Of a DNA stretch of 64,000 bases, positions 24,101-36,870 are shown in pieces. Source of the DNA: Strix aluco (Eukaryota; Chordata; Aves; Strigiformes; Strigidae); the NCBI RefSeq assembly GCF_031877795.1, contig NC_133932.1, positions 40,934,180 through 40,998,179 on the forward strand, in the 5' to 3' direction. The notes under the pieces are model-generated. The model was not told the DNA's origin and did not search any database. It saw only the letters and a list, made by a program, of their open reading frames with translations. The position numbers and the translations under genes were made by a program. Positions within the stretch are counted from its first letter, which is position 1. Every line of letters begins with the position of its first letter.

Positions 24101-24929
24101 TTAATGGGCGAGTTCACTGGCTGACAGATGTACCTGTAACCTTCATCACAGGAGGGTTTGTTAAAAAATAAGCAAACTTCAAGCTACCAAAAAAAAGATT
24201 TGTTCAAATGCAACTATTCACATGGAGATGAGTGCCTGCTCAAGAAGACAAGAGGAAGCAATGAGCTGGTTCCACTTAACACATTGTTCTTCACTTTCAC
24301 CTTCCAAACAGCAGGAGGAAGAGGCCCTCTCCTCCTACTAAAGTTCACCCTCTCACTTCATGACACAGTGGGGAGGTCTGTGTAACTGCTGCTTGAGAAC
24401 TGGCTTTGGTAAAATCTCCACCTTTTCTCTCTCCTTATTTATGATTCCCCCTCTCTCTCCCAGGGCAGCCTGCACTCCCAAGACTCGGGACAAATTAACA
24501 CAAGTGCTGGCTGTGCAAAGTGGCTCTGGGCAGTGAGCCCACCAGGGACCCCACCAGAGTCCCCACATTGCAGCACCAGCCATCCCCACTCCCTGGTGTC
24601 ATCCTCAACCTGGTTCCCTCTATGGCATATCTGTCTTGCAGTACTCTCCCAAATCTCTTTCTCCTTTGATGATCTAAAAATCTGGGAACATCTGAAAAAC
24701 CTTTTCAAAACCCATCAACAATAAGGCAGGAAAAAGGAACAGAAGGAAAAGTCACCAGGAAAAAAATTAACCAAAAGACAAAAAAAGCACATACATGTTT
24801 TAAAATGACTATTTGAGGGATTGGAAGTAAAAAAAAAATCATTTTTCTATGAATCCTATTAAAAATTTGTAGAAAATTGTGATCCCAATAAGACCATTGG
24901 CAAGCTGGCATCTGTTTTGTTCTGGTTCA
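18155..24929. other. Long unique non-coding stretch
   Basis: About 6.8 kb without any recognised repeat family or exon. A dense group of homeodomain-core-like TAAT/ATTA motifs lies at 19841-19870. Short A-, T- and CT-rich runs occur but no long tandem array. Open frames are short and featureless. Confidence 0.45.
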
Positions 24930-25290
24930 CTAATCCATTCTGAGCGGTGAGAGCCCATATCGTGACTTCTTGGCAAGGCAAAGAGGCATTTCTCTGAGTA
25001 AATGATAACTCCGCTGACATCATGTTACTGTGACAATTTACACCACACAAGGGCCTATTCCACCGTCTGAATTCCCTTGCCCATCACATTACAGTTCATA
25101 TCCAGGCCAGTTTTACTTTTATGGTTAGCATCCTCATCATTTGGTATTTACACTGTGGCAGAAACTTGACGTCGCAATCAGGATGCCGTTTGCACAGTGT
25201 TAGATGTTAGGTGACAACATATGGAACGCTATTCCAAAGAGCTTTCATTCTTACTCTGATGCTATCTGGCATATTCCTACACCGAGTCCA
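24930..25290. promoter_or_regulatory. CpG-retaining block, possible conserved element
   Basis: Nine CpG dinucleotides lie between 24945 and 25284 (for example in GAGCGG, TATCGTG, GACGTCGC, GCCGTTT, AACGCT, CACCGAG) although base composition is AT-rich and neighbouring kilobases have very few. No repeat family is recognised in it. CpG retention outside an island can reflect purifying selection or low germline methylation, which would fit an enhancer, but this is inference without any alignment. Reading frames are closed, so it is not an exon I can support. A weak CR1/L3-tail-like string follows at about 25410-25450. Confidence 0.25.
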
Positions 25291-28200
25291 TCCAAATAGA
25301 TTTTCACCAAGTGCTTAAATGGCTGAGCTTTGGCCAAGAGCACCCTGGAATTACTCACAGTGGCAGGCTAGATGAAATGTAAGCATCACCAATTCATCCA
25401 ATTATTTTTCAATAGAAGCTGGGGCCAGAAGGGACTTTGTACGTCATTATTCTTGATATTCCAGACATTCTTGTTTGGTGTTTGGTTCTGTGGAAAGAAT
25501 TAATAGTTTGTTTCATTGACAGCAGAGGACAAGTAAAAATTAGCACATTTTATGGGACATAAAAAAGTCCATTAGAAAATGATGTTTAGGGAGAGACATT
25601 TTTCATTGTGCAACACAACTCTTCACCATATTTGAAAATAAAATATTGATGAAAAGCATATGCTTATGTTTACCAAACATTGTTTTTTGAGTCATCTATA
25701 AATTTAGAGAGATTATAAGAGAATAATATCAGAATGTGATGGAGAAAAGAAGGGGGAAAGTAGTAGTAGTTTAAATGGTATATATTTTTTTGGCTCTGTT
25801 CACTGAATAAGTTAATAATGGCTTACCATAAGTTGATTTTGGTAGTGATTCACTTCCATGCTTTAGTTCATTTATTGCTCCTGTAAAACTGAACCTCAGC
25901 CCAAATCCAAACCATAAATATGAGCACCTCAGGAATTCTGGATTGCTATAGATCTGAATCCAGATCTTGGTTCTGTATATTAGCCAGGACAAAAATCTAG
26001 ATCTGAATGCCCTCAAATTCTACTTCTCTACTTGTGGGTCCGCATATCCTCAGCTGGGGCTTCTCTCCACTGGAAATGCAATTATTATCCAGGAAACAAG
26101 GGAAGGACAATCTCTTCAAAAATACTTACAAAATGACAGTTGAACAGCTTAAACTGTTTCCTGAATGCATGTGGAATCTGCCTGGAACAGACTCTATAAA
26201 CAGAACTACCCGTGAATCCAAAATCTCTTCAAATTTTTGTTGTAACTTCAGCTAAATTTCTGGGTTATTCAAATTTATGTGAAATTGAGATAAACTTCCA
26301 AGATTCAGTCACTTTTAATAGCATGGGATACAGACTTCTCAAACCTGCTGTGAAAACTGAAACCTGGGCCAGCTTTTCATACACAAGCTGAACTTAACAT
26401 CAGTAAAAAAGATGTCGCTCTCTTCTCTCACTTCCTATACTGTTTAAGGGGGGGGAAAAAAAAGTAAAATACAGGAATATCCAGGACAGCTAGAAAAATT
26501 GTTTCTAAAAAATACAGTCCTTTCTCACGCTGGCACTTCCACTTCGATCAGATGCTTTGTTTTATACATTTACCAGCCTTCCTGCATATGCCAGATCTGC
26601 ACAGGAGATACACATCCTCTTTACAAGCAGGGCTAACTTCAGAGATGACCCAGGAACCAGCTCGGCGCAGCCCTTGCCTGTCACCCATCAGAGGCTGAGC
26701 ATGGCTGAATTGGCACCTTAACCCACAGCAAGCCACCCCTGCCAACTCCACACAGGATTTTTCTAACTCCCTGTTCCAAAAAAAATCCCTCCAGCCAAAA
26801 TTCCCTCCTGGCCTGCAAATATGTTCAGGCATACACCTCTGTGCTGTAAATGAAATATCTGGCGTATTGCAAAACCGTACTGAAGGAGCCAACTGGAACA
26901 GAGCAGAGCTAGCACTGGGAGAAGGTGTTTGAGCTGTTGAATTTAGTGACTACGCATATGTCATATCCAAAGGAGCATTACACATTTTGCTTTAATCGTC
27001 ATGTGGGGGGGTATGAATTTATCACCTGGTCTTTTGATACCTGATAATGGGTATTTTGAGGAAGACGTCTTTAATTGCCTTATGTGGAAGACAACTATCT
27101 GTCATCCTGCTTGCAAACGAAAACAAAGCCTTTGTGCCATCCACGGACTTCAACAATAAGAGACATAAGGGACTTGAGATGTCCTGTTTAGTTCCAATAA
27201 CATAGTTATTGTGCCCAGACCACATCTTTTCAAGTCCAGGCCAAAGAAAGCAGGGCCAGCCTTTGAAATTGCTAATGAACACTAGTCAAAAGACTGCAAA
27301 TTATACATGCCTTTGGATACACAAAACATTTCTAAAGGCATTGGTATGAACAGTTTAAAATTTGATATTATGTTTTTTCTGCTTTCTGTATTTCAGCACT
27401 TTTTAAGGGGCCACATTACTAAGGGCAGACAAAAGGGAGAAAATTAAAATTAAGTAGAAGGGATTTTGCATGTTTCCTAGTGAGCTGGGAGATAGACTGA
27501 ACACCATTGTCTGGGGCAATGAAAAGACCAAAGCATGAAATCATAAACTTTCATCCTAAGAGTCAGTTGGTACTGAGAACTGCCTCAGTCAGTGCCAACT
27601 GTCTTGATTTCTGATCTTTGGTATACATGCATTCAGTTTTATTCTAATATAATACATGAGGTATTACATAAAATTAGCCTGAAATAATGAAGTAATCCCA
27701 AATTACCTCAGATAGCAGTAGTAGAGTATCTAGCAGTCCTGAAATGTTGTGCAAGGTTTGAAAGCACTGTATCAGACCTTTACTGGGCCATCATTTTCCT
27801 CCAGATTTTACTCTCTTAAGAAGTTGGCAAAAAAAGCAGAAATGAAGGCTGGATGATTCCTCAGGAATCATTGGTCTATTATTTTCCTGAGGGCATGACT
27901 CTCTACACCCAACAGACATCTGTCTGATCTGATATCAAAAAACCCCAGCAATAAAGGATCTATTAAGCTCTTGTTGAACTCAACACACGGTGATGCAAAT
28001 GAAGTTCATAAATGTGAAGAGCATCTGTAAGGTCCCGCGTGCCTAGGAGCCCACAACTGTTCGGCAAATTGTGGGAGGTAGCACCTGACCATGTAAGACA
28101 TGAGGGTCCTTCCTAAGAAACATTCATACTTGCAGCTGAGCCTTGCAGACAGAAGATACTCCTCCTACTGTGTCCTGAATAGGCAGCTCTTCACCTCTCA

Positions 28201-30684
28201 CAAGCCTGAGCATGAAGCAAGAAAAAAACTTTTAAGAGGAGAGAAAAAGGAGCACAGCATCAGCTAGGGAAAGTGTAGTCACTCTCTGTACGAATGAATA
28301 ACAGGCTTCCCTGGGCCACCTTTAGTAGCAGTCTGTTAACTTAATTTCACACTTTTCATGTGTGGGTGCCCAAAAGGTGAATGCAACTTGTGCATCTTCC
28401 CATCTTTCACATGTCAATGCCCAGCAGGCCCTTCGCCACTTGTGTCCACCTTCACGGTGCTCAGAGAGTGTAGGAAGCTTGCATGGGCTCCCCATTGCTT
28501 AGAAAGAAACTCTTCCATCCCAGAAGGTTTTTGGACCTCACTGTAGTCCATTGGGATCTCACTTCTAGCTGTGATGATTTCCCAATTGGCCTGCAGTTTG
28601 CCTGTGTGAAGTCTCCGCATTTGGGCTTTCCATTCATTCACCAGCAAGGGGACCAAAGGACAATTTTCTCCTTGGAGCTCTTGGCTGCAAGACAGGGATC
28701 TGTCTGGGATTTTTTCCTCATTTGACAACCAGGTCCTTTGACACTTTAGGTACTGTGCTGTCATCTAAGTCCCCAAGGCCACACCTGCTGTGATGCATTT
28801 TGCTTGATACCCAACATGGAGAAGCTTTGGTTGAACAGCCTCCTCAGGAGAAAGTACCAGGGCTTTTCTAAACTCCTCGAGAAACTATTGCCACATCCTA
28901 TGGCAGACTGCAGGCCCAGCAGGCATTGTACTGTTACTCCGTGAATTTTGGGGCTAAAGTGTTAAGCAGCAGTGAGAGACAGCTGCTCCCTAAGGAGGGG
29001 GAGCTGGGAGCCCAGCTTATAACAAGGCATGCATCAGATCTTGTTGTACTCACTGTGCAGTTCCCTGGCCAGGCAGAAAAATAACCTAACAAAAAGAAAG
29101 AAAAGCATAGTTGTTTCCCGACTGAAGGAGACAAGTAAATTCATGGCAGTGGGAGTGGGATGGAGTACGGCATGGGTAGAGGAGGAGGGAGAAGGATACA
29201 AGGTGGTGTTCTTAGAGGTGGCAAACCGTAATAGTGGTTTACCTGCTGTAGGTGAGCTCATATTGAGCACATGTTGTGCTATGCAGCAGGAGAAACCCTG
29301 GCTAGCAGCTCTATGGAGATGGAAGCTGCACATCCTCCCCTGTTTACCACTGTTTAATAGCAAGGTATCTCCACTCTGAAGCACCTTTGTACTTACAGTT
29401 AGACAAAAAGTAGTCCTATGCTTGTTCTTTCCCTTTTTACCTAGGGATGGGAGTAAAGAGCTCTTTACCTCTCAAGCCCTGAATCACTGGGCTTACGATA
29501 AATATATCAAATTCCACTTTAAGAAAATGCAAGACATAGGAAGTGTTCACAACAGTCAAGAGGGATAGATTATCACATCAAACAGTCTTGGCAATAATTA
29601 TAATTTTCCATGCATTTATACATTTCATGTGGTGCAGCTGACTTACTATACAACATGCTGGCCCAGCTTGGAAAAATCTCATATACTTCAAGGTATTTGT
29701 CTAGGCTCACCAAGCTCATTTTTGGTTTTGCTTTAAAATTCTAGAAGGACACAGAACTAACCACACACCAGCTACTTCAGACGAGGTAATGTTGTATTTA
29801 AAAGTTTACTATTGTAATCTTAAGCCTATAACTTGGGCCTGCTCACCCTAATATACTTTCCTTGGAACAATCTTTTATAATCATCTTTGGGAACTGCATA
29901 TATGCTGCACATGAATCTTGTCCTTAATCTTGTGTTCTCTATACAATTTTTAAAAAGCTAAAAATAGGTAATAATTTTACCTATTTAAGCACAATATAAA
30001 ACCCAAATATATATTTAAAAAAAACCCTGCAGAAAAACACCCAAGCAGATGAAAAATGCCAACATCTATAGAAGTGAGATAATGTTTTCAGCTTACAATT
30101 TTTGAAATGAAACTGTTTTGGTATGAGGGTACAAGTAGAGGTTTAATACTCTTCCAGACAGGTTTTATGCTTTTGATACATGACTGACAAAACATTCCTT
30201 TCAAGAGAATGAAATGAAAACAATTTTATTTTTCTCCTAGCACAGTTTCTATATTCTAGTTAAAACACATTACTATGAAGAGTAAATGCTTTTGTCTGGT
30301 CACTTGGCCAAGTTTGCAGAGAAATCTGGATCCTGTCCCTGCCAGGTGAGTTTCTGGACCTGCTACGGTCAAACCCCCAGCTGATGCATAGAGCTAGAGA
30401 CTAGTTATGTTGTAGGCAGTCGCTGGCCCATGCCACATTTCCAGAACAGTAAGCAAGTAACTACAGAGCTGTTGCACATGTACAGTCCTGGTTTCATCCA
30501 CAGATGATTTTCTTTACATCTTGCCTAACGAACTGTCTGTCTCCTGCCCTGCCTAGTCTCCCCTCCCCTCCTCTTTTTCCTTCTCTCCCAAGCCCTGATG
30601 AAGCACAATGTTTCTGTGCAAAGCACGCTCCCATTGTTTCCCCCTGTAGCACACTGAGTGCAACATAATTCGTTTCCCTGATTC
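25291..30684. other. Long unique non-coding stretch
   Basis: No recognised gene or repeat. At 30241-30345 a strong acceptor-like tract (TTTTTCTCCTAG) and a consensus donor (CAG|GTGAGT at 30346) flank 105 bases closed in all three plus frames. The remaining sequence is AT-rich and featureless. Confidence 0.45.
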
Positions 30685-31055
30685 GGTTCAGGAAGAGCAT
30701 CAAGCGAGAGACTTGAAGAGCTCCATATGTTTAGCCTGTCAAAGAAGATTGAATACTGTTTTATTGTAAGTACCTTATGTACTTTAATCAAGCAGAAGCC
30801 AAACATGAATCAATATCTGGGAGTTAAATCTGGAAAAATTCAAATGAGAAATAAGGCACAATGTTTTAAGATAATGATTAATTATTTGCACAAACTACCA
30901 CATGAAGAGGTGAATCCTTTATTTCAAGCCCAGGTGCCTTTCTGGAAGACATGCTTTAGGCAAATACAAGATCTTGAACCCAGGTTAAGGGTATCTGGGT
31001 GAAATTTTCTGGAAGTCAGACTACTAGTTAATTTGGCCTTGAAGTGCAGATGTCT
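30685..31055 (+). mobile_element. Ancient CR1/L3-type LINE relic, plus strand
   Basis: A diverged but clearly ordered 3' part of an amniote CR1/L3-like LINE. First comes AGACTTGAAGAGCTCCATATG with TTTAGCCTGTCAAAGAAGA (about 30709-30748), matching the conserved LKELNLFSLSKRR-type codons. Then comes the segment GAGAAATAAGGCACAATG (about 30846-30863) with GATTAATTATTTGCACAAAC, matching the EIRRK...VINHWNNLP block. The 3' UTR follows: GGGTATCTGGGTGAAATTTTC (about 30989-31009), AAGTCAGACTACTAG and GGCCTTGAAGTGCAG (31037-31051). The plus frame 30727-31002 stays open by chance and reads INYLHKLPHEEV in the middle, still recognisable as LINE protein. The family is much older than the CR1 copies at 17.8 and 51.2 kb. 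Confidence 0.75.
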
Positions 31056-33016
31056 ACTAATCACCTGGTTTTAAAATGTGTTTAACTTGAATACAAAGGA
31101 TTCAAGGCAGAAAAATATGCTAAAAGATTAAAAAGTCAATCTGTAGCTTATACCATTCAAAGCTGGTAAGCCACAAGAAAAGATGATAATATTCTCTTCA
31201 CCATGGTAACACAAATACACTGAAGAAATGAAAATGCTGGTTGTTGTGTGATAAAAGACAAAATGGGACATGAGGGCTGTGAAGTGAGTTGTTAAAAATG
31301 AAAAAAAAAAAAGAAAAATAAAACGTTGATGAAATCTGGGTGACTTTGTTACAGACAGAGCATATAAAGACCTAAGGACTCAGTTTGTAAAACGCATCCT
31401 GTGATCACAATGGGAGGAAGGCAGCAAAAGACACATTTCTTGGGAAAGATACTGGTAAACCCCAAAGACCACACTCAAAAAGCCAGGCATGCATCTGCAA
31501 GTCAAGGAGGAAGGTTGTAAGGTAACATGGAAGATGGAAGATGTTGAAAAATAAAAATCAAGCTATCCAGAAAGTTGGGTCCGCAGTTATTAGGTTAAAA
31601 AAACTATGCCACTTCACAAATCTGAACTGATTTTAAAAACATTCACTTCTCCTGTGACAGTGGAAGGACAACAGTGTGAGGCTGTTGGTGACCATTTTTC
31701 AATTTAACTATGTTTTCTGTTGCTAAGACTCACATGATTTTTCTGATTGCCTGAACCTGATTATCAGTGAGTATTCTATTAGAAATAAATGCATAAACTG
31801 GCTATTTCACTGTGGATACAGAAATCAATATCATAAACATGAGGAACTACATATGGAGAAGGACAGCTATAAATTCAGAGCTATTGTTTTGGTTTCTGGA
31901 AGACCAGGGTCCCAGCTCCTGCTCCCACCCCTATTCCCAAGTGTCCATAAGCCATTATTTTGGCTGGGAAAGACCTATGTGAATTTATCACTCCACAGTG
32001 CAAACGTCTACGTACGAGAAAATTACTTGGATTCCCTTTACCATTAATGGGGAGACAGGCACTGTGGCATGTCTTAGCTTATTTACATGCCTGAAAAAGC
32101 TCAGACAGGTTGTGCCCAAGAAGCATGTCTGGGGCTCTGCTGACACTAGAGTCTAGATGAGACATACAAAGTCGTGCAGGATGAATCCTGCGCTTAGCCT
32201 CTGTGCTTCAATTCCTTAGATAGATAGCAGTATTTCTATGTCTTGCTGAAATATCACTAGGATAAGTCCACTAACAACTGTGGGAATGCTACTGAGCTGT
32301 GGACTGGTGAAGCAGGGTGCTGCTGACACTACAAGAGGAAGGAAACTAGAACTAGCAGTTCTCAGAAAGAGATGGATCACTACCCGTTCATTACCCTGTA
32401 TGCCTGAAGTATTTTGGCTTATGAATTATGAAGTTATACTGTCTCATTTCTCTCCAGTAACCCTAAACTTCCAAAGGAAGCTGACAGCAGCTTGTCTCCA
32501 ATAATCCTCAATTTCCAGTACATTTTTGCTCTTCCTTATTGAATATTTGCATAAGTTATCTTCATCCTCTCGGATAGTCTTTGTTCTCTCCCTGGAGTAA
32601 ATCAGGAATTAATTGGAGTAATTAAGGGCCGAGGCCCCTTTCACTCTCAGCAGCTTCTGGGAGGGCTTCCCAAAGTTGCAGGACACTGCAGGCTGTCACT
32701 GAGGGATAACGGAGATTAGCTAAGTACCTTCTGCTTCGCCTTTTTTTTTTCTTCTGAGAAAAAACAGCTTTGTTTTTTTTTTTTTTCTCAAAGCAGCCAC
32801 AGCAGTTAGCCAATATTGAGTATCTTGAGGGTTGTTTCTATTGGGAAAAGAAGCTTGTGCTGGAGCTGGGTGCTTTGTGCAAGGCTGATTATTGAAAGAG
32901 GATGTCAGGAGGCCTATTTCCCTCAACTCAGCATGGAGGGACAATAGGACACAGTTTCTATTTCAAGACTCTTTTCAGCCAACACAGTCCATAATGCAAG
33001 TTCTTTTTTCCCTTGG
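31056..33016. other. Unique non-coding stretch
   Basis: Contains an A12 run at 31301-31312 and an A/T hairpin-like segment at about 32757-32791 (GAGAAAAAAC facing a T-run ending in CTC). No gene was recognised. Confidence 0.45.
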
Positions 33017-33033
33017 TCTCTCTCTCTCTCTCC
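33017..33033. repeat. (TC)n microsatellite
   Basis: About eight perfect TC units; short simple repeat. Confidence 0.8.
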
Positions 33034-36000
33034 AGCTTTATCTTAACAGCAGATGACAAGTAATTTTTTGGTGTGTCCTCATTTTCCATCTCTCTCTTTC
33101 TTTTGCTGCAGACAGGACACACACACTCGGCTGGTGTTAATTCAGTTCCTAGGTCTTTTTGTTCTCTGTGTTCTCATTCAGGCTACCATTTAGATGGGTT
33201 TCTCCCATCAGGTACAAACTGGGCATTAATTTGTCCACTGTTTCACTGACTAGAAGGTATTATGCTCACCAGATTCAAAGCAGAGATGTGACTGAATATG
33301 CATCAAAGACAAGATATGCTGAGGGCCATTCACTCATCAAGATAATAGCACCTCAGCTGTAACTTCCTCAGCCTCTCCACTTGACTTTCTGGCACGTGCT
33401 ATGACAAACCACTGAGGACAAATTTGTTTCCTAATACAGATGAGTTCCAAGCTAACAACTTAATTTTCTGAAAACTACATCATACCAGTTTATGTCTACT
33501 TGTGATGCAACTCTCTAAGGGTGCATAGTCAAAAAAGGGAAATAGTTCTCCCAAACATGAACATGTATTTATATGAAAATGATGAAATACTTATGCAGTT
33601 CTCTTTCTATATCAAAAAGACTACTTTATTTTGTTGTTAAATTGCTTGTTCTTGTGTAGTATGGCTTATACTTGATTTCAAGCTAAACCACATCCTAGCT
33701 CACCGTTCTGGAGGGCTATGCATAATGGACAGGCAGACAGTGAGTAGACCCTCAGCAACTCCTAAGATAATGTGAGACACAGTACACAAGAAAGTATATG
33801 TAAAAGTTTCAGTTCAGTTCCTATCTGAGCAGAAATCACTGCTTTGTTTATTACTTATTTTCCAGGTTGGCTTGCAAGTAGGTTGTTTCCTGTGAAACTG
33901 AGACTCCACATTTTGAAGACCCTCCGAAATCAGAACTGTGGTAGAGTAGCATATAAAACTGAACTGTCCAAATACAATTTTTTAAAAATCAGGTCAGAGA
34001 AATCCTGTCTGTGAAAAGGGTCAAACAGTAGAAAGAAGAGGAGAGAACAGAAGGAAAAAAAGAAAAAAAAAGGAGTATGGTTGTCTTTCCTGCTCTCATT
34101 TAGCCTGAATAAGAAATCAGAGAGGGGAGGAGGGAGAGAAGAGCAAGACAGAACTAGAACAAAACTATTTCAGGCTCCTTTATGGCTGTCTATTTTTATT
34201 ATTTACATATAAAACCAGACTGGACAAAGCACTAAAAATACACCATATCTCATTGGGAACAATCCTGTAACAGCAGGGAAATGTAGCAGTTGACATAAGT
34301 GGCCTTTTTCTATCATTAGCCTCTGTGATTCCATGCCCATTTCATCCACAGCATGTATGCTTCTTACAAGTCTCTCTGTAATAATAGTACCAGAAATACA
34401 ATCCTCTGTAGCACTCATTCTCTACACTACTGAGGAACTGGTGCTTTTTAATACTTGTCATATTGGTATGGACATTGATGACAGACGCCCTGATGCTCCT
34501 CTCTATTCCACCAGTTTTATACCAACATAATTCAAGCGGAAAAAAATGTACAAGCAGAATATCTCATGCAGGTTTTAGGGTGATTTCTACAGACAAGAAC
34601 AGATGACACATCGTGCTACAAAACTCCTGGAGAAGTTGACCACTGTTATCTGCCACTGATATACACATGACTTATACTTATCAGCCATTAAACAACTGCC
34701 TTGACTTTTTCACTTTTGTCCAGTTCTCCAGGTCTGGAGTTAACTGTCTTGATTATACTACAGGTATCTTGTCAGTCTTCCAGCAGAAACTATTTTTACA
34801 GGGCAAATTCCCCCAACCTGATAATAGAAGGGAATCTTCATTACCAAAAGTATGAGTCCTATGAAGAGTTTCAGTTAACACCAGATTAGTCCCTAAAGCA
34901 CTCTCTGGGAAGATAGAAGGCCATACAGGGCACCTGCTGTAGATTTTGAACCCTACCAAGCACTTGAATATCATATTCTGTCTTTCCCTTTTGAGGTCAT
35001 CACTTAGCAGGAGACTCCAGCTTGTTTAAGTATGTGAGTACTCTTAACTGAAGCCAAAGTACTCATGAACTTTGTTCAATCAGGTTTTTTGTTTCAGGTT
35101 CTTCCCACTGAGGTTATCTGTAGATCACCTGTGATGTGGCTTTCTGGTTTCTCTGTATTATTAAAGAACTGACCTGGCATGGCATGCAGGTCTATGCCAG
35201 GCAAGTATTATCTAGGTTGACATTCCTCTCCATGCATTCAGCTTTTCATTGCAGGCTTGTAGCTTTGTTGTTTGGTGTGGCCAGTCCTCAGGGAGAGGTG
35301 GGCCTTTGGGCTTGGCTGGCCCACATTTCTTATTGCAGATGCTCTTGCAGCATGTTGTGAAGTCCAAAGGTCAATCCAAATAAAAATGATGGTTGCAGAA
35401 ACATTTGTAATTCCAAGCCAACATCATTTCAACTCAAAGATGAGATATGTTCTATGCACAGATTGCCCAAGAGTTCATTTAGACCCTTCCCTCAACTGGA
35501 AAAGGGTGACTGTTATGTCAGAGTTAGAGTAGGTTGCCCTTAACACATTCATGATGAACTCACTTTGATTGTTTCTGCCCCAGTTGTATCACTTTAACGA
35601 GAGAATAGAGTACTCCTCATGAAAACGTACACTTCCTACTCAAATTGTCTAGTCTGCAATGTTTAACATTCAGCTTGACTGATGATTATTGCGGTGCTAC
35701 GTGCATGGATGGGTGTATCAAATGCCTGCTGCTTCCTCCACTTGTGTTTCAGATTCTGGGTACCCGTCATGCCATGGCTTAACAGTGGGAGCAGTGGCCA
35801 AGGCAGTTTGTGCTAAGTCCTGAAATGCCATGATTTTTAAGCTGAAATACAAAGTGATAACTTCAGGAAGTTTGTTCATACTTTGGATAGGTGAATGAGA
35901 GAGGAAACAAGTGCGTGGGTACAGAATGAGTGAATTATTTAAGCTAACAGTACAAAAATGCAAAGGAGGGATGTCAGGTCTCTGGAAGAAGCTGAACTGG

Positions 36001-36834
36001 ACTGTATTCCTTGATCATCAACAAGAGCATGAATGTTCTGAATGCTACTAAGTCCTGGATTTTGACACAAAATTTTAGGCCACCACAAAAAAATCTGTTC
36101 AAATTCATCTTCACCAACACTTCTGTAATTTAGCAACTTGCCAGTTGCATAATAAAATGAAACTGGGCAAGCTGCCTTACGTTTGGCACTTTGGTTTATT
36201 TACATTTTGCATAGGTGCCCAAAGATTATCGGGCAATGATTGATGAGAAATTCACACTATTATTACAAGTTCTTAGATTATTAGGCGTTCTTGGACAACT
36301 GAGATAATGTCACACGAAAGCTGAGAGAGCCAGAGGGCTTTTTAAAAGCTGCTTTTCTAAGCTAATGAGGTTTGTGTATTTCCACTGTATGTGTATTTTT
36401 AATTATGTGCAAATATGGGTACCTGGCAATACTTTTTGAACCTGTTCACCAAGTTAAAAGAAAAAAATCTAACAGGAAGAGAGGAAGAGATGTCAAAGCT
36501 ACAAATTTCAGCCAAATTCATTAAAACAGGCAGAGAAGGAGCTAATTAAAAGGGAGAAAAGAAAGGGCAAGAGGGAGAGAAAGAATGAAAGAGAGACTAT
36601 CAGTATCTAGTTATGGGGAAAACTTCAGTTACAGTTCATATCTTTGTAAAAATTAAGTTGGTCACACTCAAGACAAAACCCACAGTAAATTGGTTTCCTT
36701 TATTCCAGTTACTTGGGGTTTTGGTTTCTTTATGCAATGACATTTTCCTGCATAGTATTCCTTGCACATACTACTCAGCTACATATAAAGGGGCTTTAAA
36801 CAATGGGAGGCTGGAATATTTAATGGATAAATTT
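33034..36834. other. Unique non-coding stretch
   Basis: No recognised gene or transposon. Purine-rich patches lie at about 34020-34075 and 34120-34152 and again at 36465-36600. A segment at 36215-36325 retains three CpGs and contains TGATTGATGA (a PBX/HOX-like composite) and several ATTA cores; it may be regulatory, but this is weak evidence. Confidence 0.4.
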
Positions 36835-36835
36835 A

Positions 36836-36870
36836 GGAGGGAGGGAGGGAGGGAGGGAGGGAGGGAGGGA
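36836..36870 (+). repeat. (GGGA)n microsatellite, G-quadruplex-compatible
   Basis: Thirty-five bases of perfect GGGA-type repeat, giving about eight GGG runs with single-A spacers on the plus strand. Frames across it read GGREGGREG-like and are not genes. Confidence 0.9.

Noticed and set aside
25410..25450. Possible CR1/L3 3' tail (GGGGCCAGAAGGGACTT)
   Set aside because: Only one short block matches and the expected GATCATCTAGTC block is absent; noted only as context for the CpG-retaining block.
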